Source of the DNA: Clostridia bacterium
Lineage (GTDB): Bacteria; Bacillota_A; Clostridia; Christensenellales; Aristaeellaceae
Assembly: GCA_017530275.1 (NCBI GenBank)
Contig: JAFXMP010000144.1
Location: 1 to 23,472, forward strand
Reading direction: 5' to 3'
Length of the DNA: 23,472 nt
Shown here in pieces: positions 6,935 to 15,479 of the stretch; positions within the stretch are counted from its first letter, which is position 1; each line of letters starts with the position of its first letter. A model generated the notes under the pieces. That model saw nothing but the letters and a program-made list of their open reading frames with translations. It had not been told where the DNA came from and did not search any database. A program made the position numbers and the translations under genes.

Positions 6935-8554
6935 ATGGAAAGCACACCGAAAAACAGCCGGGACGGCCTGCGGATGAATCTCCGGGAAAGGTTTACAGCC
7001 CTATTCTCTCCTGAAAAGGGCATGAGAATGTACCGGGAAAGGATGAAGGAGAGGGCAAAGAGCGCCATCGCTTCGGGCTATGCCTATCATGGCGCGAACA
7101 AAACCAAGAACAGCCTGATTGCCTGGAAGACTGGCGGCGGCAGCGCGGAAGATGATATTGATAAGCAAAGCACCACCCTGCGCGTGCGAAGCCGCGACCT
7201 GTATACCGGCGGCGGCCTGGGCAGGGCGGCCCCCGCGACGATGGTAACCAATGTTGTGGGATGGGGCATATCGCCAAAGCCGAAGCCTGATCTGGACGTG
7301 CTGGGTATCAGCCAGAAGGAAGCGGACACATGGGGAAAAAACACGCTGCGGGAATTCAATATGTGGGGAAAAACGCCAATGTGCGACGCAAGCCGCCAAC
7401 TGAACTTTTGGGAATTGATGGAGCTTGCTTTCCGTAGCGAGCTGGTAAGCGGCGACGATTACGTGCTGTTTGAGCATAAGCCGAACCTGCGAAACCCCTA
7501 CACGCTGACGCTTCGCCTGTTGGAGGGGGACAGGATATGCACCCCCGAAACGGACGGGGAAAGCGAAGCCAAGAACCTGGACAACGGAAACAGGATCGTG
7601 GATGGGGTGGAGATCAATAAGGACGGGGAAATATGCCGGTACTACATCGCCAGCTATCACCCCATGGCAGAGGAAACACAGGGAGAAATCACCTGGACCC
7701 CGATTGACGCCTACGGAAAAGAAACCGGCATGCCGAACATCCTGCCGATCATGGCGGTGGAAAGACCAGAACAAAGGCGGGGCATACCTTTTGTTTCAGC
7801 CATGATCGAACAAATCAAACAGCTTGACCGGTATTTGAGCAGCGAATTGGCGGCCAGCATCGTGCACTCGATGCTGACCGTTTTTATTACCACCCAGGAA
7901 CCGGACGATGGAGAATACGCTTTGCCCGACGGCGTGCCGGACGATGAAAAAGTGACCCATGACGAAATGAAAATCGAAATGGGCAACGGCAATGTGTACG
8001 AGCTGCCGCCCAACAAGGACGTAAAAAGCATCGGGAACACCCGCGCGCCGACGGCGTTTGACAGCTTTGTATCTCGGACAGTAACCATGATCGCCTCCTC
8101 GGTGGAGATTCCGCCGGAGGTGATGATGCACCAGTACGGCAGCAATTACACAGCCAGCCGGGCGGCGGCCCTGGACTTCTGGAAAGTGGTTCGCCGGTAC
8201 AGGAAGCAATTCATCGGACAATTCTGCCAGCCGGTTTACGAACAATGGCTTGCCGAGGCCGTGGCCCTGGGGCGCGTAGACGCTCCGGGGTTTTTTGATG
8301 ACCCGGCAATCCGTGAAGCGTGGTGTGCCTGCCAATGGATCGGCACCAGCCAGGGACACGTGCAGCCTGTGCAGGAGGCGCAGGCCGCGAGAATCCGCAT
8401 GGAAAACGGCATTTCCACGGGCGAGCAAGAAGCCATGGAGTATAACGGGAGCAATTACATGGAAAACCTTGCGCAGCGCGGGAAGGAAATGCAGGCGCAG
8501 AGCGCGGCCATGCCCAAAGAAAAGGAGGAAACGCAGAATGCCCAAACCAGATAA
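6935..8554 (+). CDS. Portal protein (lambda family)
   Basis: A 539-residue portal protein of the lambda B (Phage_portal_2) family, which forms the dodecameric ring at one capsid vertex for DNA entry and exit. Recognisable are the N-terminal LRVRSRDLYTGGGLGRAA region (about 86-103), the VVGWGI segment, and the later conserved part with PPEVMMHQYGSNYTASRAA near residues 388-406. The start follows GAGGT, with an ATG at 6935. The last 17 bases overlap the protease gene, so the two are probably translationally coupled. The neighbours (terminase before, protease/scaffold and decoration after) give the standard lambda-type head order. Confidence 0.93.
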   Translation: MESTPKNSRDGLRMNLRERFTALFSPEKGMRMYRERMKERAKSAIASGYAYHGANKTKNSLIAWKTGGGSAEDDIDKQSTTLRVRSRDLYTGGGLGRAAPATMVTNVVGWGISPKPKPDLDVLGISQKEADTWGKNTLREFNMWGKTPMCDASRQLNFWELMELAFRSELVSGDDYVLFEHKPNLRNPYTLTLRLLEGDRICTPETDGESEAKNLDNGNRIVDGVEINKDGEICRYYIASYHPMAEETQGEITWTPIDAYGKETGMPNILPIMAVERPEQRRGIPFVSAMIEQIKQLDRYLSSELAASIVHSMLTVFITTQEPDDGEYALPDGVPDDEKVTHDEMKIEMGNGNVYELPPNKDVKSIGNTRAPTAFDSFVSRTVTMIASSVEIPPEVMMHQYGSNYTASRAAALDFWKVVRRYRKQFIGQFCQPVYEQWLAEAVALGRVDAPGFFDDPAIREAWCACQWIGTSQGHVQPVQEAQAARIRMENGISTGEQEAMEYNGSNYMENLAQRGKEMQAQSAAMPKEKEETQNAQTR

Positions 8555-9731
8555 GCGCTTTTCCCTGCGCTTTGAAATGAAACGGGCGCAGGGAAGTAAA
8601 AGCGGAACCATCAAGATTTATTCCGCGATAGACACCATGAAATGGTGGAGCGACGATCCCACTGTAACAGCAAACGACTTTGACAAAGAACTGACCGCCC
8701 TGGGCGACGTGGAGGAATTGAACATCCGCATCAACAGCCCCGGCGGCGTCGTAAGCGAAGCGATTGCCATACGATCCACACTCATGCGGCACCCGGCGAA
8801 AAAGACGATTGACATTGAAGGATGCTGCGACAGCGCCGCGACGCTGATCGCCTGCCTGCCGGGCGCGCATGTTCGCATGGCGAAGGGAAGCGAGTACATG
8901 ATCCACCGCGCCCGCAGGGGCGCGCGGGGAACTGCTGACGATATGCTGTCCGCCTACAATGACCTCAAAAAAACCGATGGGGATATGGCGGATATTTACG
9001 CCCAGCGCACGGGAAAGAAGCCGGAAGAATGCATGGAACTGATGCGGGCGGAAACCTGGTACGGCGCAGAGGACGCCAAACAAAACGGATTCGTGGACGA
9101 AGTGCTGACCGGAGAAGATGAGAAAGAGCCTATTGTAGCCTGCGCCGTGGATGAAGAAACCATGGAACTGATGCAGGCGTGCTATGACCATGTGCCGGAA
9201 CGCGATATTATCCATGCCGCCAGCCCTTCCCCCGCCGGGGAAGATGAAATTGTCAGCAACAAGGAACCGGCAGTTGCCGCCGAATCCTTGGCTGAACATA
9301 CATCCCAACAAAATAGCAAAGGAGTGGAACAAATGCCCGAACTGAAAGATGCAACTGCCGAAATGCTGAACACGGAAAACCCCACCCTGGCCCGGAGCAT
9401 TGCCGAAGAAGCGGTGAAAGCCGAAAGGGAAAGGATTCAGCAGATCGAGGATATGACGCCGCCCGGCGCTGACTATGCGCAGATGAAAGCGGAGGCCATG
9501 CGCAGCGGGACCGGCGCGGGGGAATACCTGAAAATGGTGGTAGCCCGCCAGAAGGAAAAGGCCGGAGGCTATATGGCGGCCCGCACCAAGGAAACCGCCA
9601 GCGCCAAGGAAGTGACCGGCGGCAGCGCCGCGGATCAGGACGAGAGCCCTGAAGCCAAGGAAAACAAGTGGGCCAAGGACGTGGCCGAGCTGGCCCGCGA
9701 CATGGACGCCGATACCCGCGAAATGATGTAA
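8538..9731 (+). CDS. ClpP-fold head maturation protease with C-terminal scaffold region
   Basis: The 397-residue protein combines a ClpP/S49-like serine protease (about residues 1-195) with a scaffold region (about 266-397), like lambda gpC. Protease motifs are LNIRINSPGG (61-70), the nucleophile Ser99 in CCDSAAT, and His123 in YMIHRA; WYGAEDAKQNGFVDEV (174-189) closes the fold. It trims head proteins during prohead maturation and removes the scaffold. AAAGGAGG at 8521-8528 fixes the start at 8538, inside the end of the portal gene, although the frame is open further upstream. A second start inside this gene (9333) probably makes the scaffold alone. Confidence 0.9.
   Translation: MPKPDKRFSLRFEMKRAQGSKSGTIKIYSAIDTMKWWSDDPTVTANDFDKELTALGDVEELNIRINSPGGVVSEAIAIRSTLMRHPAKKTIDIEGCCDSAATLIACLPGAHVRMAKGSEYMIHRARRGARGTADDMLSAYNDLKKTDGDMADIYAQRTGKKPEECMELMRAETWYGAEDAKQNGFVDEVLTGEDEKEPIVACAVDEETMELMQACYDHVPERDIIHAASPSPAGEDEIVSNKEPAVAAESLAEHTSQQNSKGVEQMPELKDATAEMLNTENPTLARSIAEEAVKAERERIQQIEDMTPPGADYAQMKAEAMRSGTGAGEYLKMVVARQKEKAGGYMAARTKETASAKEVTGGSAADQDESPEAKENKWAKDVAELARDMDADTREMM
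9333..9731 (+). CDS. Nested in-frame scaffold protein (lambda Nu3-like internal start)
   Basis: An in-frame ATG at 9333 follows AAAGGAG at 9318-9324 with ideal spacing, within the protease gene. It would yield a 132-residue acidic, helical protein (charged helices at about 20-45 and 55-85) sharing the protease C-terminus. This is the lambda C/Nu3 arrangement, in which the scaffold is made from an internal start and removed by the protease. The site is seen directly; production of the short protein is inferred. Confidence 0.7.
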   Translation: MPELKDATAEMLNTENPTLARSIAEEAVKAERERIQQIEDMTPPGADYAQMKAEAMRSGTGAGEYLKMVVARQKEKAGGYMAARTKETASAKEVTGGSAADQDESPEAKENKWAKDVAELARDMDADTREMM

Positions 9732-9755
9732 CCAGAATGTGAAGGAGGAAACAAA

Positions 9756-10388
9756 ATGGCACAGCTTTATGGCGTACTGGGGCATTATGACCCCACCTAT
9801 CTGCTGGCAAGCGGCACCGGAAAGAGAATCGCCATTTCTCTGGAACCCGGAAACGGTCTGGTGAAACGCGGCACGCTCATGTACCGCAAAGCCAGTTCCG
9901 TGCTGTACGCGCCCGCCGCCGCCGCAAACGTGATTGCGACCAATTATGTTGTAGTGCTGGGCGAAGATGTGGACACCGACGAATCCGCAACCGTGGCGGC
10001 TTCCGCTATGGCGTACAGCGCGGGCGAGTTCATGGCCGGGTATGTAATGCACGGTGACGGAAGCGCTATTTCCGCAGCGGAAGAAGTGGTCCTGCGGGCT
10101 ATGGGCATTACCTTCAAACCCCTGGACAATCCCATTTCCGCAGCCAATGAGGCCGACAATACCGCCACCGTGAACGTGACCGTTCAGAACGACGGCCACG
10201 GCACTGGCTCCGCCAGCCCGGCCAGCGGCACTTACGGAACGGAAGTGACCTTGAGCGCCACGCCCAGCAGCGGCTATCACTTTAAGGAATGGCAGGTTGT
10301 TTCCGGCGACGTGACCGTTGTAAACAATAAATTCACCATCGAAAACAAAGCCGTGACGGTGAAAGCCATCTTTGAAGCGGATGTGTAA
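9756..10388 (+). CDS. Head decoration protein with C-terminal InlB-repeat-like domain
   Basis: The N-terminal 125 residues match the position and character of a lambda gpD-type decoration protein, between scaffold and capsid genes. It is rich in Ala, Gly and Val, with a VVLGEDVDTDESATVAA stretch near 66-82. The rest (about 138-208) is a separate beta domain with the pattern of divergent InlB B-repeats (Flg_new_2 type): G-x-G-SASP-x-SG-x-Y-G-x-EVTLSATPSSGYHFKEW, ending in VTVKAIFE. Such domains are often exposed and adhesive. AAGGAGG precedes the ATG. The protein would sit on the outside of the capsid and display about one extra Ig-sized domain per subunit. Confidence 0.8.
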   Translation: MAQLYGVLGHYDPTYLLASGTGKRIAISLEPGNGLVKRGTLMYRKASSVLYAPAAAANVIATNYVVVLGEDVDTDESATVAASAMAYSAGEFMAGYVMHGDGSAISAAEEVVLRAMGITFKPLDNPISAANEADNTATVNVTVQNDGHGTGSASPASGTYGTEVTLSATPSSGYHFKEWQVVSGDVTVVNNKFTIENKAVTVKAIFEADV

Positions 10389-10411
10389 GGGAAAACAGGA
10401 GGGAAAAAGCG

Positions 10412-11470
10412 ATGTCTGTATTGTTTGATATGTTCAAAACCACGGTAATGCTGAAAGCCGTGGAGCTCATGCCGCGGGTATACACCTTCCTTTCTGACAC
10501 TTTCGGCGAGGAAGGAGATACCTATGCGGACGATACCGCCACCTACGATTACCGCAAGGGCGCGGCCACGGGCCTTGCCCCCATCGTGGTTCCCGGAACC
10601 GGCGGCATTCCCGTGTCCCGCGAAGGGTACGAAATGCGGCAGATCAAATTCTGCGAAATGGCCCCCGAAAGGGTTGTGACCCTGGAGGATATTTCCGTGC
10701 GCATGTTCGGCGAAAAGGTGCTGGGCGCTATGACGCCTGAACAGCGCGCGAAAAAAATCATGGCGCGGGATCTGACCTACCTGCGCACGCTTAACCAGAA
10801 CCGGCGCAATTGGCTGGTGCGCGAAGTGCTGCTGAAAGGCAAGCTGGAAATCCGCCGCTATACCAGGGAAGGCCGGGAAAAGGAGGCTTCTCTTTTCGCC
10901 GACTTTGGCTTCACCAACAAGTACATCCCGGCCACCAAATGGAACCAGGCGGGCGCGAAGATCGATTACGACATGGAAGCGGCGTTCGATCTGGCCTATG
11001 AAGGGCTGTGCAACCCTGACGTGATGGTGATGGGCCGCGGCGTGTTCGAGTGCATGATGGAAAACAGCGAGTTCACAAAGAAGCTGGATATGCGAAACGT
11101 GGACCTGGGCGAGATCAACAGCAAATATAAGGGCCAGGGCATCCGCTTCCGCGGCTATAACAGCGACGGCGTAATGATGTATTCCGATCATGGCAAATTC
11201 GTCAATGATGAACGCCAGATCGAAAAAGAAGTGCCCGACGGCTGCATTATCCTGGGCAGCACCAAGGATAAGGCCGTGAAAATCCATCATGGCATCATCA
11301 ACAAGGTAAAAGGCCAGGGCGAAAATTCCGAATGGCACAGCTACGTCAAGAAGGAAGTGCCTTTCCGCTTCGGCAGCGAGGACAACGACGTGGTAGGCAC
11401 CCGCATGATGAGCCGCCCGACTGTTGTTCCCAACAACGTGGACGGCTGGGTAATCATGCAGGTACTGTAA
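10412..11470 (+). CDS. Major capsid protein (lambda gpE family)
   Basis: The 352-residue protein is close in length to lambda gpE (341) and follows the decoration gene, as in lambda. Conserved family character includes an early region with IPVSREGYEMRQIKF (about 68-82), the loop APERVVTLEDI and the helix-rich EQRAKKIMARDLTYLRT segment (about 111-127). The C-terminal part has GCIILGSTKDK and a final segment VVGTRMMSRPTVVPNN. It forms the HK97-fold icosahedral shell. AGGAGGG precedes the ATG. The protein starts directly with the fold, so no long cleaved N-terminal arm is evident. Confidence 0.92.
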   Translation: MSVLFDMFKTTVMLKAVELMPRVYTFLSDTFGEEGDTYADDTATYDYRKGAATGLAPIVVPGTGGIPVSREGYEMRQIKFCEMAPERVVTLEDISVRMFGEKVLGAMTPEQRAKKIMARDLTYLRTLNQNRRNWLVREVLLKGKLEIRRYTREGREKEASLFADFGFTNKYIPATKWNQAGAKIDYDMEAAFDLAYEGLCNPDVMVMGRGVFECMMENSEFTKKLDMRNVDLGEINSKYKGQGIRFRGYNSDGVMMYSDHGKFVNDERQIEKEVPDGCIILGSTKDKAVKIHHGIINKVKGQGENSEWHSYVKKEVPFRFGSEDNDVVGTRMMSRPTVVPNNVDGWVIMQVL

Positions 11471-11483
11471 GGAGGGCGCGATA

Positions 11484-11879
11484 ATGGCATACTTTGCAAA
11501 AGTCAATATCGGGATTCCCCCTTATGAGGTCGTGACCATTGGCGAAATTCTGAAGGACCATCACATCCAGGCCCTGGGAGAAGAAAGGCTAAACGAGCTG
11601 GTGAAGGAAAACGCGCTGGGCGTACAGCGTGACGCCAGCCCGACGCCCGCCACCGCGCCCGCGGAGGAACAGCCGGAGGAAGAAAACGCCGCAGAGGAAG
11701 CGGAACAGGACGAAACCGAAGGAGAAACCGGGGAAGCGGCGGAGGAAACCGGCGGGGAAGAAACGGAAGAATTGGCCCTGCCGATGGATGAACTGGTGAA
11801 CGACGCTCCTGCGGAAGATACCGTGGAAACATCCAAAAAGAAAGGCAGGAAAAAGAAGAATGAAGATCAAGATGCTTAA
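11484..11879 (+). CDS. Acidic low-complexity protein downstream of the capsid (FI-like by position)
   Basis: A 131-residue protein. Residues 1-50 look folded (IGIPPYEVVTIGEILKDHH and a short helix). Residues about 52-105 are almost entirely Glu, Ala, Thr and Gly, and the tail is strongly basic (KKKGRKKK). No family is recognised. The position after the capsid gene matches lambda FI, which helps packaging and is also rich in charged and Ala residues, but the resemblance is only compositional. AAGGAGGG precedes the start, and the end overlaps the next small gene by 20 bases. Confidence 0.6.
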   Translation: MAYFAKVNIGIPPYEVVTIGEILKDHHIQALGEERLNELVKENALGVQRDASPTPATAPAEEQPEEENAAEEAEQDETEGETGEAAEETGGEETEELALPMDELVNDAPAEDTVETSKKKGRKKKNEDQDA

Positions 11880-12009
11880 GACCGGGGAAATCGTGGAACA
11901 CGAATCCGGCTATGCCGCACGCCTGATCGAACAGGGAAAGGCCGTGCCCGCCCCGCCTGAACCGGTCGAGGAAAAACCGGCGAAGGGAAAGCCCACGAAG
12001 AAGAAGTAA
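11860..12009 (+). CDS. 49-residue small phage protein
   Basis: A short gene overlapping the end of the acidic protein. It encodes MKIKMLKTGEIVEHESGYAA followed by RLIEQGKAVPAPPEP and a Lys-rich end. The N-terminal 30 residues form a compact pattern (K-T-G-E-I-V ... G-Y-A-ARLIEQGKA) that I know as a recurring short protein after capsid genes in phages of Gram-positive bacteria; its function is unknown. An AGGA at about 11847 gives a weak ribosome site, so translation may be coupled to the preceding gene. The Pro/Lys-rich tail resembles that of its neighbour. Confidence 0.6.
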   Translation: MKIKMLKTGEIVEHESGYAARLIEQGKAVPAPPEPVEEKPAKGKPTKKK

Positions 12010-12038
12010 AAACCCGTGGCGCGAAAGGATAAAAGAGT

Positions 12039-12380
12039 ATGGCGCTGAAAGACAGAATACCGCTTGACAACCATAACATCTTCATGAATCGGGATCACTT
12101 CGCCACGGATCACACCTGGAACGGCATTCCTTTCGTGTGCCTTTCCGACGATCTGGAGGCGCTGAAGAGGAAAAACAACAATGTGAATGATATTTCCTGG
12201 GACGGAAATACGCTGGACATTGTGATTTTCGTACCGGAGGACAGCCTGCCCGCCCGTGCGCAGCCCAATGAAGCGGTGATCCTTGACAATATGCAGGTGC
12301 GGGTGATAAACATCCTCGACGCGGTGGGCATGAAAGAAATCCACCTGTCGCTGCATTACACAAAGGCGGTGCGGGTATGA
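12039..12380 (+). CDS. Head-tail connector (gpFII/attachment-like)
   Basis: A 113-residue protein placed where lambda-type phages have the head-tail joining protein FII. It has the character of that group (Phage_attach): a helical N-terminal part with FATDHTWNGIPFVCL, then a beta-rich part with LDIVIFVPEDSLPARAQPNEAVILDNMQVRVINI. It probably binds under the portal ring and provides the surface for the tail. The start follows an AAAGG-containing purine run. The stop overlaps the next start (ATGA). The assignment rests on context and general sequence character. Confidence 0.6.
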   Translation: MALKDRIPLDNHNIFMNRDHFATDHTWNGIPFVCLSDDLEALKRKNNNVNDISWDGNTLDIVIFVPEDSLPARAQPNEAVILDNMQVRVINILDAVGMKEIHLSLHYTKAVRV

Positions 12381-13075
12381 GAGACACAGAGAGACTGCGC
12401 AAAACCCAAAGGTGGTTTTACGATGAGCTGTGCAAGGGACGCCAGTACAAGGTGCCGAAAGGCAACAATATCCTGAATGTGGACACGGCGGAACCTCGGG
12501 TTTTCCTGGCGTATCAGCCCTTGAGGCCGGATTATTACGGAAACCCCACCAACCTTTCCCCAACACCGGTATTTGAAGATGATCCTTACAGCACATGCCC
12601 CAGCATCACGATCATGCCAGGACCAGGCTATCTCCAATACATGCAGGATAAGAGATTTGATAATTACAAGAATATCTACAGACCCAAAAAAATGGGGCAA
12701 ACATTGTCCACGACCAATCTTTTTGCCATCTATGAACCGGGCATCCGGATGCCGGGCTTTGTAGAGAGCATGGAAAGCGGAACGCCGGATATGTCCCTGC
12801 TGAAGGATGGATCGGAAGCAGGGCTGCTGACCCTGATGGATTGGATGAACGACGCCAAAGAACTGGTGCTGCGCGAGCAGCATGTGCCCGGTACAGACAT
12901 GATCCTGGACAAGGATAGCGCTATAGAATCGCTGTTCAGCGATCAGAACTACATCGTAGACAGGCGGCCCATCTATTACGGCTTTTTGCTGATCACCTGG
13001 AACTGTCACGCGGACACGGGAAACGATCATGGAAAGCCCACCAAAGCGGACAGACTTTTGGACGGGAACGAATAA
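12377..13075 (+). CDS. Neck/tail terminator candidate (unrecognised family)
   Basis: A 232-residue protein I do not recognise by motif. It starts with a charged helix (DTERLRKTQRWFYDELCKG), continues with mixed alpha/beta sequence and has no signal peptide or membrane segment. Its place between the connector and the sheath gene is where contractile-tailed phages encode the tail terminator, which stops tube and sheath growth and docks the tail to the head. The size fits. The start overlaps the connector stop (ATGA), so the two are probably coupled. The function is inferred from position only. Confidence 0.5.
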   Translation: MRDTERLRKTQRWFYDELCKGRQYKVPKGNNILNVDTAEPRVFLAYQPLRPDYYGNPTNLSPTPVFEDDPYSTCPSITIMPGPGYLQYMQDKRFDNYKNIYRPKKMGQTLSTTNLFAIYEPGIRMPGFVESMESGTPDMSLLKDGSEAGLLTLMDWMNDAKELVLREQHVPGTDMILDKDSAIESLFSDQNYIVDRRPIYYGFLLITWNCHADTGNDHGKPTKADRLLDGNE

Positions 13076-13099
13076 AGAACGGAAGGAGCGAAAAACAAC

Positions 13100-14824
13100 A
13101 TGGCTGAATACCCTGATTTCAAGCATGGCGCGTATGGGGAAATTGAGACAGAAAGTATTCCCCTTACGGACAAAAACACATCGAAAATGGCAATGGTTTA
13201 TTTTGGCACCGCGCCCGTGCATCTGGTAGAGGGAGGCGCGGCCAACGTAAACGTGCCCATGCTGATCAACAACATCGGCGAAGCAAAAAAGTACATGGGG
13301 TACAGCGACAACTGGGAGGATTATACCCTGTGCGAACCTGAAAAGGTACATTTCATGGATATAGGCGTGGGGCCGCTGGTATTTATCAATGTACTGGACC
13401 CGAAGATCAATCTGAAAACCGCCGACACAACCGAGAGCAAAACCCCTTCGGACGGCGCTTTCACGATCTCCGACGCCGATCTGGTGATGGTTGACACCAT
13501 CCAAGTGGCAACAAAGGTAAAGGGCACGGACTACACCGCGACCGTAAACAGCGCCAACAATACGGTGGTCATTGCGGAAAAAACATCGGGTTCCCTTGGC
13601 ACCGACCCCTTGACCGTGACCTACAAGAAGCAGGCCGTCGGCAACGTTACCCTGACCCCCAATAATGGGCGCGTAACCATCGCGAACGCCGAGGACGCCA
13701 TTCTGGACAGCCTGAAAGTCATGTCCGGGGCGACGGAAAAAACCAAAGGCACCGATTATACCGCCTCCTATGTATACTCAAAAAAAGCGATTGACATTGT
13801 GGAAGCGGCCCCCGGATCCCTTGGCACTGACGCGCTGACCATTACATGGAGCAAGATCGATCCTTCCACTGTGACGATCGAACAGCTGATTGGAGCCACC
13901 GACAATTACGGCCTGAACACCGGCCTTTACACCATCAAGAACGTGTACAACAAGACCGGCTATGTGCCCATGTACATGCTGGCCCCCGGATTCTCCTCCA
14001 TTCCCGTGGTCCATGCCGAAATGTACCAGAACAGCCTTTCCATCGGCAAGCACTGGAACGCCTGGATGTTCGTAGATATGCCCGTGGTGGACAGCCTGGG
14101 AAGCCCCATTACCCTTGCGAACGCGGCGGACTGGAAGAACGCCAACGGCTATAACAAGGACAACGAAGATGTGTTTTTCCCGCTGGCGAAAGGCGCGGAC
14201 GGAAAGAACTATCACCTGTCTGTACTGGCCGCCGCCAATTTCCAGGAGTTGCTTGTGCAGAACAAGGGCGTGCCCTCTATGACCGCCAGCAATACGGCCT
14301 GCCCCATCATCGAGGATTTGTTCTTTGCGGAAAATGTGAAGGGCAGGGTGTATGACGACGAAGTGATCAACCGCTGCCTGAACTCCAACGGCATTTTCAG
14401 CGCAGCCTATATAAGCGGGCGCTGGGCGATCTGGGGTGGACAGGCGGCGAGCTACAACCAGGACGATGGAACGAGCATCAATGTGTTCGATACCTCCCTG
14501 ATGATGCTCTTCTACCTGACCAACGACTTCCAACACAGGCGGAACAAAGACATCGATAAGCCCATGACCGCCAGCAGCCTGAAGATGATGCGCTCGGAGG
14601 AGCAGGAAAGGATCGACCGGATGCTGGGAACCGGGGCATTGATGTCCGGCAAGGCACTGCTGGACGGCTCCCAGGAGGCCAAGAGCGATATCTTAGCCGG
14701 CGATTTCCGCATCCGCTTTGAAGTGACTCCCACACCCAAGGCAAAATCCCTGACGGTGACCACCGTATGGACGGACGACGGCTACGAGGCTTTCTATGAG
14801 GCCATGGAAGAAGCCGTATCGTAA
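13100..14824 (+). CDS. Contractile tail sheath protein
   Basis: A 574-residue sheath protein (P2 FI/Mu L type; phage tail sheath family) that surrounds the tube and contracts on infection. The N-terminal part (GVGPLVFINVLDP near 88-101) and the C-terminal domain (RRNKDIDKPMTASSL, then ALLDGS and a beta strand pair ending in ALTVTT-like sequence) are typical. Between them, residues about 117-252 hold two related Ig-like units, each with KGTDYTA and a GSLGTD(P/A)LT(V/I)T core, inserted in the outer domain. AAGGAGCG precedes the ATG. The gene shows that the phage is a myovirus, although its head genes are lambda-like. Confidence 0.93.
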   Translation: MAEYPDFKHGAYGEIETESIPLTDKNTSKMAMVYFGTAPVHLVEGGAANVNVPMLINNIGEAKKYMGYSDNWEDYTLCEPEKVHFMDIGVGPLVFINVLDPKINLKTADTTESKTPSDGAFTISDADLVMVDTIQVATKVKGTDYTATVNSANNTVVIAEKTSGSLGTDPLTVTYKKQAVGNVTLTPNNGRVTIANAEDAILDSLKVMSGATEKTKGTDYTASYVYSKKAIDIVEAAPGSLGTDALTITWSKIDPSTVTIEQLIGATDNYGLNTGLYTIKNVYNKTGYVPMYMLAPGFSSIPVVHAEMYQNSLSIGKHWNAWMFVDMPVVDSLGSPITLANAADWKNANGYNKDNEDVFFPLAKGADGKNYHLSVLAAANFQELLVQNKGVPSMTASNTACPIIEDLFFAENVKGRVYDDEVINRCLNSNGIFSAAYISGRWAIWGGQAASYNQDDGTSINVFDTSLMMLFYLTNDFQHRRNKDIDKPMTASSLKMMRSEEQERIDRMLGTGALMSGKALLDGSQEAKSDILAGDFRIRFEVTPTPKAKSLTVTTVWTDDGYEAFYEAMEEAVS

Positions 14825-14842
14825 GGGATGAGTAATTAGGGA

Positions 14843-14882
14843 TAAGGGATAAGTTTTATAATGAATCTATATCTTATCCTTA
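14843..14882. repeat. Heptamer-repeat hairpin between sheath and tube genes
   Basis: The left side carries tandem GGGATAA-type units, and its TAAGGGATAAG arm (14843-14853) pairs with CTTATCCTTA (14873-14882), with one G bulged. The loop holds a perfect TATAAT (14857-14862), but the -35 is poor (TTAGGG with a 15-base spacer). It may be a transcript-stabilising or attenuating hairpin, or a weak promoter. It resembles in style the hairpin at 16105-16153. Confidence 0.6.
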
Positions 14883-14910
14883 CACAAAAAAGATGGAGAG
14901 GTGAATATCA

Positions 14911-15426
14911 ATGCTGGAAAATGTACGCTGCAATGTTGAGGATCATCGGCTATTTCACGACGGATTCCGTGTGGAGGACATTACCAAGATCGGCCTGCCA
15001 AAAATCGAGCATCCAACCACGGAGGTAAAATCCGCTGGCATGTTGATGGACGTGGATATGCCCAACATCTACCATTACAACGCAATGGAGATCAAGGTGA
15101 GCCATAACAACGGAAACAACTGCAGCCGTCTGCCCATGCCTGGCCCCCACGACATTGAAACGCGGGCGGCCCGGCAGAATTACGGCGTGTCCGCCGGAGA
15201 AATCGACCTGGAACTGGTGAAGGTCCGCGCCCGCGTGGTGCATAAATCCACCGAGAAGGGCGAGATCGAAACCGATAACCCCTACGGAAGCACGGAAACT
15301 TATTCAGTTCTGCGTTATGAAGAAGAGATCGACGGCGAAATTTGGGTGCTGATCGATTCCACGGCCAGCCGCCTGATTATCGCCGGGGTGGATTACTCCG
15401 ACAGATTGAGCAGCATTTTAGATTGA
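14911..15426 (+). CDS. Major tail tube protein (P2 FII-like)
   Basis: A 171-residue tail tube protein that polymerises as hexameric rings inside the sheath. It follows the sheath gene, as in P2 (FI-FII) and Mu (L-M). The length is near the family's 170. Features include IGLPKIEHPTTEVKSAGM near 27-44, the central MEIKVSHNNG strand and the C-terminal beta segment with TETYSVLRYEEEIDGE and IDSTASRLIIAGVDY. A GGAGAGG site precedes the ATG. The ATG is separated from the sheath by an 86-base gap with a hairpin, so the tube may be expressed at a different level from the sheath. Confidence 0.88.
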   Translation: MLENVRCNVEDHRLFHDGFRVEDITKIGLPKIEHPTTEVKSAGMLMDVDMPNIYHYNAMEIKVSHNNGNNCSRLPMPGPHDIETRAARQNYGVSAGEIDLELVKVRARVVHKSTEKGEIETDNPYGSTETYSVLRYEEEIDGEIWVLIDSTASRLIIAGVDYSDRLSSILD

Positions 15427-15479
15427 CGCATGCCCTGCGGCTCTGTGCGCCTTGCGCATGCTATTTTCCTTACCACCAG

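Noticed and set aside
8211..10280. A 689-codon open frame on the minus strand
   Set aside because: It runs antisense to portal, protease/scaffold and decoration genes, has no family motif and no ribosome site, and is His/Gly/Phe-rich as expected from the reverse frame of codon-biased genes.
10277..11506. A 409-codon minus-strand frame
   Set aside because: Shadow of the capsid gene; low-complexity His/Ala composition and no recognisable domain.
12356..13504. A 382-codon minus-strand frame
   Set aside because: Opposite the terminator-candidate and sheath genes; no motif or ribosome site, crosses a gene junction on the other strand.
14857..14862. Perfect TATAAT as a separate promoter for the tube gene
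   Set aside because: The -35 is poor (TTAGGG at 15 bases) and the hexamer lies in a hairpin loop; recorded only as a note to the hairpin.
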